This document shows, in pieces, positions 60,448 through 64,000 of a stretch of DNA of 64,000 bases; position 1 is the first letter of the stretch, and every line of letters begins with the position of its first letter. The notes below the pieces were generated by a model. The model was not told the origin of the DNA. It ran no database searches and was given only the letters and a program-made list of their open reading frames with translations. The DNA is from Armatimonadota bacterium. GTDB taxonomy: Bacteria; Armatimonadota; UBA10988. The stretch is taken from positions 1 to 64,000 of the forward strand of contig JACRKZ010000059.1 of NCBI GenBank assembly GCA_016235455.1, given 5' to 3'. Made by a program: the position numbers and the translations under genes.

Positions 60448-61365
60448 TCACTCCACCTGCGCGCTGAAGACCGGGAATCCGGGCTCGGGGAAGCGCGTCG
60501 GCAGCAGCAAGGGCATCTCGCGCCGGGTGAGGGCGGCTTGGGCGTCGGTCGCCGGGTCGTAGCAGGCAGGCGACAGCCGGTAGCGCGCGGTGTCGCGGAA
60601 CAAGCCTGGCAGCGCATCGACGATGACCGCCAACGGCGGCGGCAGACCGGCGCGCGTGCGGACGACGACGTGCCACACCGCGACATCCTCGGTGCGTTCC
60701 AGGCTCACCGTGGGCTCGCCGCCGCCGCGGTCGCCGAGCAGTCCCACCTGCACGGGTGACGCCGCGGGCCTGGTGACCGTGGCGCCGCTGTCCAGCGTGC
60801 TCGCATAGCGCGAGGAGAAGTCCGGCGGCGTGGCCGTCGGCGGCGCCTCGGGCGGGGTGATGCCGGCCGGCCGTTCGCCGTCGATGGAGATGGAGATGGT
60901 GATGCGCGGTGGCTCCTGCACGACAATGTGGTCGAGCCAGGCCGCGGTGGTGGCGCAGGCCACTTCGTGCCGGCGCAACTCACTCGTGTGCCAGACGGCC
61001 GTGACCTGAGCCAGCAGGCGCCATGCGCCATCAGGCAGCACAGCCATCACCGTGGGCTGTGCCGTGTCCTCGCCCAGCCGGATGAGCCGGTCCGCCAGGA
61101 TGACATCCTCCCACTGGTGCTCGCCGCGGTACCGCTGGACGCGAGTAATCTGCCAGGACCAGACCGGCGCGGTCGGCGCGCCGAACGGCAAGACCGGCGC
61201 CCGCGCGACGACGGCGCGCAACGAGATGGTTGAGCGCGTGCCGGGCATTGCGACCGACGGCGGCCTGCTCACATCGACGCGCACCAGTGGCACCGGTCGA
61301 GCAAGCTGAGCAAGCGCTGGCGCAGCCCCCAGCGTCTGCAACGCAATGGCGATCCACAACCGCAT
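60448..61365 (-). CDS. Hypothetical secreted protein
   Basis: A 305-residue protein with a signal peptide (MRLWIAIALQTLGAAPALAQ). The rest is predicted to be beta-rich with Pro/Thr-rich linkers (PAGITPPEAPPTATPPDFSS at ~165-185). There is no recognised domain or catalytic motif. It is the first gene of the minus-strand operon with the three glycan proteins (72 nt before the next gene) and is divergent from the two-domain protein at 61472. Possibly a secreted or envelope adaptor. Confidence 0.62.
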   Translation of the reverse strand: MRLWIAIALQTLGAAPALAQLARPVPLVRVDVSRPPSVAMPGTRSTISLRAVVARAPVLPFGAPTAPVWSWQITRVQRYRGEHQWEDVILADRLIRLGEDTAQPTVMAVLPDGAWRLLAQVTAVWHTSELRRHEVACATTAAWLDHIVVQEPPRITISISIDGERPAGITPPEAPPTATPPDFSSRYASTLDSGATVTRPAASPVQVGLLGDRGGGEPTVSLERTEDVAVWHVVVRTRAGLPPPLAVIVDALPGLFRDTARYRLSPACYDPATDAQAALTRREMPLLLPTRFPEPGFPVFSAQVE

Positions 61366-61471
61366 GGCAGCAGCCCCTTGCCGACCTTACCCAGCGTCCA
61401 CGGGCACCGTTCACGGCGCGCCAAGGTGTCCGGCGGCGCGCGCCGAACAGATCGCCGTCGCGGAGCCCGCC

Positions 61472-63115
61472 ATGCGCACACTTCTGCTGCTCGTCGCCAC
61501 CTTCGTCAGCTGCGCCCATGCCGGCGAGTTGACCGAGCGCTGGTTCTTCCTGTCCACCAACCTGCGCGACGACGCTGCCGTCGCGCGCTTCAAGGATCTG
61601 GTCAACGCGGCCGCCGACCATGGCTACACCGGTGTCTGCTGGTCCGGGGCCGAGGCGGTGGCGCGCATGGGCGAACCCGAGTTGGCGCGCCTGGCCGAGG
61701 TCAAGCGTGCCTGTGCCGAGCGCAAGATGGAGATCGTTCCGCTCATCTTCTCGGTGGGCTACGGTGGGTCGGCGCTGGGCTTCGACCCCAACCTGGCCGT
61801 CGGCCATCCGGTGGTCGGAGCGCCCTTCGTGGTCAAGGATGGCCAGGCCAACCTCAAACCCGACGCGGCCGTGGCCGTGCGCAACGCCGGCTTCGAGGAC
61901 GATGCCGCCAAGCCGGCCGGTTGGGCATTCTCGGACAAACTCGGCGAGTTGACCATGGTCGACACCGCCGAGAAGCACTCGGGCCGGGCCTCGTTCCACT
62001 TCGTCGCACCGGCTGGCACCAACAACGGGCACAGCCGCGCCATGGCCAACATCGCCGTGCAGCCGGCCCGGCGCTACCGCCTCTCGCTGTGGGGCAAGGC
62101 GCGCGGCCTCAAGCCGGCGGGCACCTTCCGGGTGCAGGTCTACGGCGGCAAGGACGGCCCAAGCCTGGTCGGCGCCGAGCTGCCGGGCGAGAGCTACGAC
62201 TGGAAGCGCGCCACCGTCGAGGTCAACTCCGGCCCCTACGATGTGCTGCGGCTGTACGTGGGCAGTTGGGGTGGGCAGGCGGGCGACTTCTGGCTGGACG
62301 ATGTGGCCATCGAAGAGGTCGGTCTGGCCAACGTGGTGCGCCGCGACGGCTGCCCCTTGCGGGTCACCAGCGACGACGGCCAGGTGGTGTTCGAAGAGGG
62401 GCGCGACTTCGAGCCCGTGGTCGACAAGGGCGTGCTGAACTTCGGCGCGCGGCCCAACCTGCCGCTGGTGTTGGCCAAGGGCTCACGCCTGGCCGAGGGC
62501 CAGAGCCTGCGCGTGAGTTGGTACCACGCCGGGCAGGCGGCTTCGGGGCAGGTCTCGGTGTGCATGTCGGCGCCCCGGCTGTATGACTACTACGACCAGG
62601 TGGCCGCCGCTCTCGCCAAGCACCTGCCGAGCCGCCAGGTGCTGCTGAGCATGGACGAGATACGCCAGGGCGGCACCGACCTGGCCGACCAGCAGCGCGG
62701 GCTGACCATGGGTCAGATCCTGGCCGACTGCATCACGCGCCAGCAGGCCATTCTGCGCCGCCATCTGCCGGGCGTCACCTGCCACATCTGGTCGGACATG
62801 CTCGACCCCGGCCACAACGGCCATGGCAACTACTACCAGGTCAAGGGCGACTGGGCCGGCGCGGTCGATGGTGTGCCCAAGGACCTGGTGATCGACTGCT
62901 GGTGGGTCGACCAGTGCGAGCGCAGCCTCAAGTTCTTCGACGACCGCGGCTTCCGCACGCTGGGTGCGGCCTACTACGATTCGGCTGACCTGGAGGGCTC
63001 CAAACGCTGGCTGCAGGCGCTCCGAGCCACACCCCGAGCCATCGGTATCATGTACACCACCTGGCAGAACAAGTACGCGCTGCTGGCGCCATTCGGCGAC
63101 CTGGCGCGGCCTTGA
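61472..63115 (+). CDS. Secreted glycosidase-like protein with inserted carbohydrate-binding module
   Basis: A 547-residue protein with a signal peptide (MRTLLLLVATFVSCAHAG). The start RWFFLSTNLRDDAAVARFKD and the C-terminal half (YDYYDQVAAALAKHLPSRQV, LLSMDEIRQGG, CHIWSDMLDPGHNGHGNYY, VIDCWWVDQCERSLKFF) look like a GH20-like TIM barrel (possible acidic pair at SMDE). An inserted sandwich lies at ~135-290 (KPAGWAFSDKLGELTMVD, YDWKRATVEVNSGPYDVL), a carbohydrate-binding type. The ATG at 61472 has GGAG 6 nt upstream. Exact activity is unknown. It precedes the ABC ATPase. Confidence 0.7.
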   Translation: MRTLLLLVATFVSCAHAGELTERWFFLSTNLRDDAAVARFKDLVNAAADHGYTGVCWSGAEAVARMGEPELARLAEVKRACAERKMEIVPLIFSVGYGGSALGFDPNLAVGHPVVGAPFVVKDGQANLKPDAAVAVRNAGFEDDAAKPAGWAFSDKLGELTMVDTAEKHSGRASFHFVAPAGTNNGHSRAMANIAVQPARRYRLSLWGKARGLKPAGTFRVQVYGGKDGPSLVGAELPGESYDWKRATVEVNSGPYDVLRLYVGSWGGQAGDFWLDDVAIEEVGLANVVRRDGCPLRVTSDDGQVVFEEGRDFEPVVDKGVLNFGARPNLPLVLAKGSRLAEGQSLRVSWYHAGQAASGQVSVCMSAPRLYDYYDQVAAALAKHLPSRQVLLSMDEIRQGGTDLADQQRGLTMGQILADCITRQQAILRRHLPGVTCHIWSDMLDPGHNGHGNYYQVKGDWAGAVDGVPKDLVIDCWWVDQCERSLKFFDDRGFRTLGAAYYDSADLEGSKRWLQALRATPRAIGIMYTTWQNKYALLAPFGDLARP

Positions 63116-63140
63116 GCCCGCCTGCGGGCTATGGTAGACT
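63112..63140 (+). promoter_or_regulatory. Probable promoter of the ABC ATPase gene
   Basis: TTGAGC (63112-63117), a 17-nt spacer and TAGACT (63135-63140), overlapping the stop of the glycosidase-like gene. A GC-rich hairpin (around 63148-63165) follows in the leader. Confidence 0.45.
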
Positions 63141-63184
63141 GCACCGGCCGGCGGGCTCGCCGGCGAACCGTGTTGAGGTGAGTG

Positions 63185-64000
63185 ATGAGCGAATCGGCCG
63201 AACGTGCCCCCATGCTCGAGATGCGCGGCATCCGTAAGCAGTACCCTGGCGTGCTGGCGCTGGACGATGTGAGCTTCTCGCTCTTCCCCGGCGAGGTCCA
63301 CGCGCTGGTGGGTGAGAATGGCGCGGGCAAGTCGACGCTGATGAAGATCCTCGCCGGCGCCGAGCGCCCCGATTCGGGCGAGGTGCTGCTGCACGGTCAG
63401 CCGGTGCGGTTCAACAGCCCGATCGAGGGCATTCGAGCCGGCATCAGCATCATCTATCAGGAGTTCAACCTCGTGCCGTCGATGTCGGTGGAGGAGAACA
63501 TCTTCCTCGGCCGCCAGCCCACCAAGGGCATGGGCCTGGTGAACTGGCGCGAAATGCGCGCGCGGGCCAGCGAACTGCTCGACCGGCTGGAAGCCAACAT
63601 CGACCCCGGCGCGCTGGTCGAGACGCTGAGCGTTGCACAGCAGCAGATGGTCGAGATCGCCAAAGCGGTATCCACCGATGCGCGCGTCATCGCCATGGAC
63701 GAGCCGACCGCCACGCTTACCGAACGCGAGATAGACCACCTGTTCACGCTCATCCGGCGGCTCAAGGATGAGGGCAAGGGCATCATCTACATCTCCCACC
63801 GGCTGGACGAGATCGAGACCATGGCCGACCGGGTCACGGTCTTCCGTGACGGCAAATGGGTCTGCACCGAGCAGAAGGTGAACCTGGGCCGGGACGAGAT
63901 GATCCACCGCATGGTCGGCCGCGAACTGACCAATCAGTTCCCCAAGCGCCCGGCCGAGCTCGGTGCCGTGGTGCTGGAAGTCAAGGGCCTCACGCGTCGT
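63185..64000 (+). CDS. Sugar ABC transporter ATPase (RbsA-like), N-terminal part
   Basis: The gene runs off the right edge; about 272 residues are seen, i.e. the first of two ABC modules typical of RbsA/XylG/MglA. Motifs are Walker A GENGAGKSTLMKILAG, Q-loop IIYQEFNLVPSMS with the following SVEENIFLG, signature LSVAQQQMVEIAKA, Walker B VIAMDEPTATL and H-loop IYISHRLDEI. Sugar uptake is expected with a BPD_transp_2 permease such as that at 19511-20485, although a second permease probably lies downstream. GAGGTG precedes the ATG. Confidence 0.93.
   Translation, partial: MSESAERAPMLEMRGIRKQYPGVLALDDVSFSLFPGEVHALVGENGAGKSTLMKILAGAERPDSGEVLLHGQPVRFNSPIEGIRAGISIIYQEFNLVPSMSVEENIFLGRQPTKGMGLVNWREMRARASELLDRLEANIDPGALVETLSVAQQQMVEIAKAVSTDARVIAMDEPTATLTEREIDHLFTLIRRLKDEGKGIIYISHRLDEIETMADRVTVFRDGKWVCTEQKVNLGRDEMIHRMVGRELTNQFPKRPAELGAVVLEVKGLTRR

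Overview
The window is a GC-rich (strongly G/C at third codon positions) chromosomal stretch from a diderm, carbohydrate-degrading bacterium. The best phylum guess is Armatimonadota, with Planctomycetota- or Hydrogenedentota-like lineages as alternatives. The guess rests on a pseudopilin with an H-X9-DG type C-terminus and the '[13 protein letters not shown]' neck typical of Armatimonadota, on many secreted beta-helix, DUF4838, DUF5107, GH127 and sulfatase proteins, and on EutN/CcmL shell proteins. An LpxC and an LptC/OstA-like lipoprotein indicate an LPS-type outer membrane. No rRNA, CRISPR array, phage or insertion sequence was seen. Two tRNAs (Asp-GTC, Ala-GGC) are present.

Layout. 1-4.9 kb (minus): a truncated secreted beta-helix protein, a secreted transglutaminase-like protein, and a pseudopilin flanked by two paralogous small membrane proteins. 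5-13 kb: an acetyl-xylan-esterase-like hydrolase (plus); then, on minus, aconitase preceded by an unusual HTH/pseudo-cyclase regulator, and a coupled trio of glycosidase-like protein, asparaginase and translin. 13-20 kb: tRNA-Asp, a protein of unknown function, a pentapeptide-repeat protein, a DapA-family aldolase with a Nudix hydrolase, and glycogen phosphorylase. 19.5-26.9 kb (minus): a sugar ABC permease, two glycosidase-like genes and two tandem microcompartment vertex (BMC-P) genes, which look like one operon behind an LptC-like gene. 27-32.7 kb (plus): GNAT, DUF5107/TPR protein, membrane protein, metK, thrC. 32.8-40.7 kb (minus): a run of six close genes, FetA/FetB-like transporter, YfhO-like membrane protein, XRE-cupin regulator and two sulfatases. 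40.8-49.9 kb: housekeeping genes (HAD, dtd, metallo-hydrolase, lpxC, tRNA-Ala, serine acetyltransferase, UVR-motif protein, RmlC-like and LmbE-like proteins). 50-63 kb: a polysaccharide block with GH127, a second transglutaminase-like gene (frameshifted), DUF4838, GH28-like and large beta-helix proteins, and a two-domain glycosidase-like protein. 63.2 kb to the end: the start of a sugar ABC ATPase.

Gene organisation is very compact. Many neighbours overlap by ATGA, which implies translational coupling. Promoters with a TTGNNN element, a spacer of about 17 nt and a TANNNT element are visible before many transcription units. Two reading frames (lpxC and the second transglutaminase-like gene) are broken by apparent one-base losses. 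The most interesting items are the tandem BMC-P genes without a visible hexamer gene, the HTH/pseudo-cyclase fusion, a palindrome family made of CGCAGATGA units between convergent genes, a hairpin that would hide the ribosome-binding site of a sulfatase, and a divergent promoter pair sharing one -10 region.
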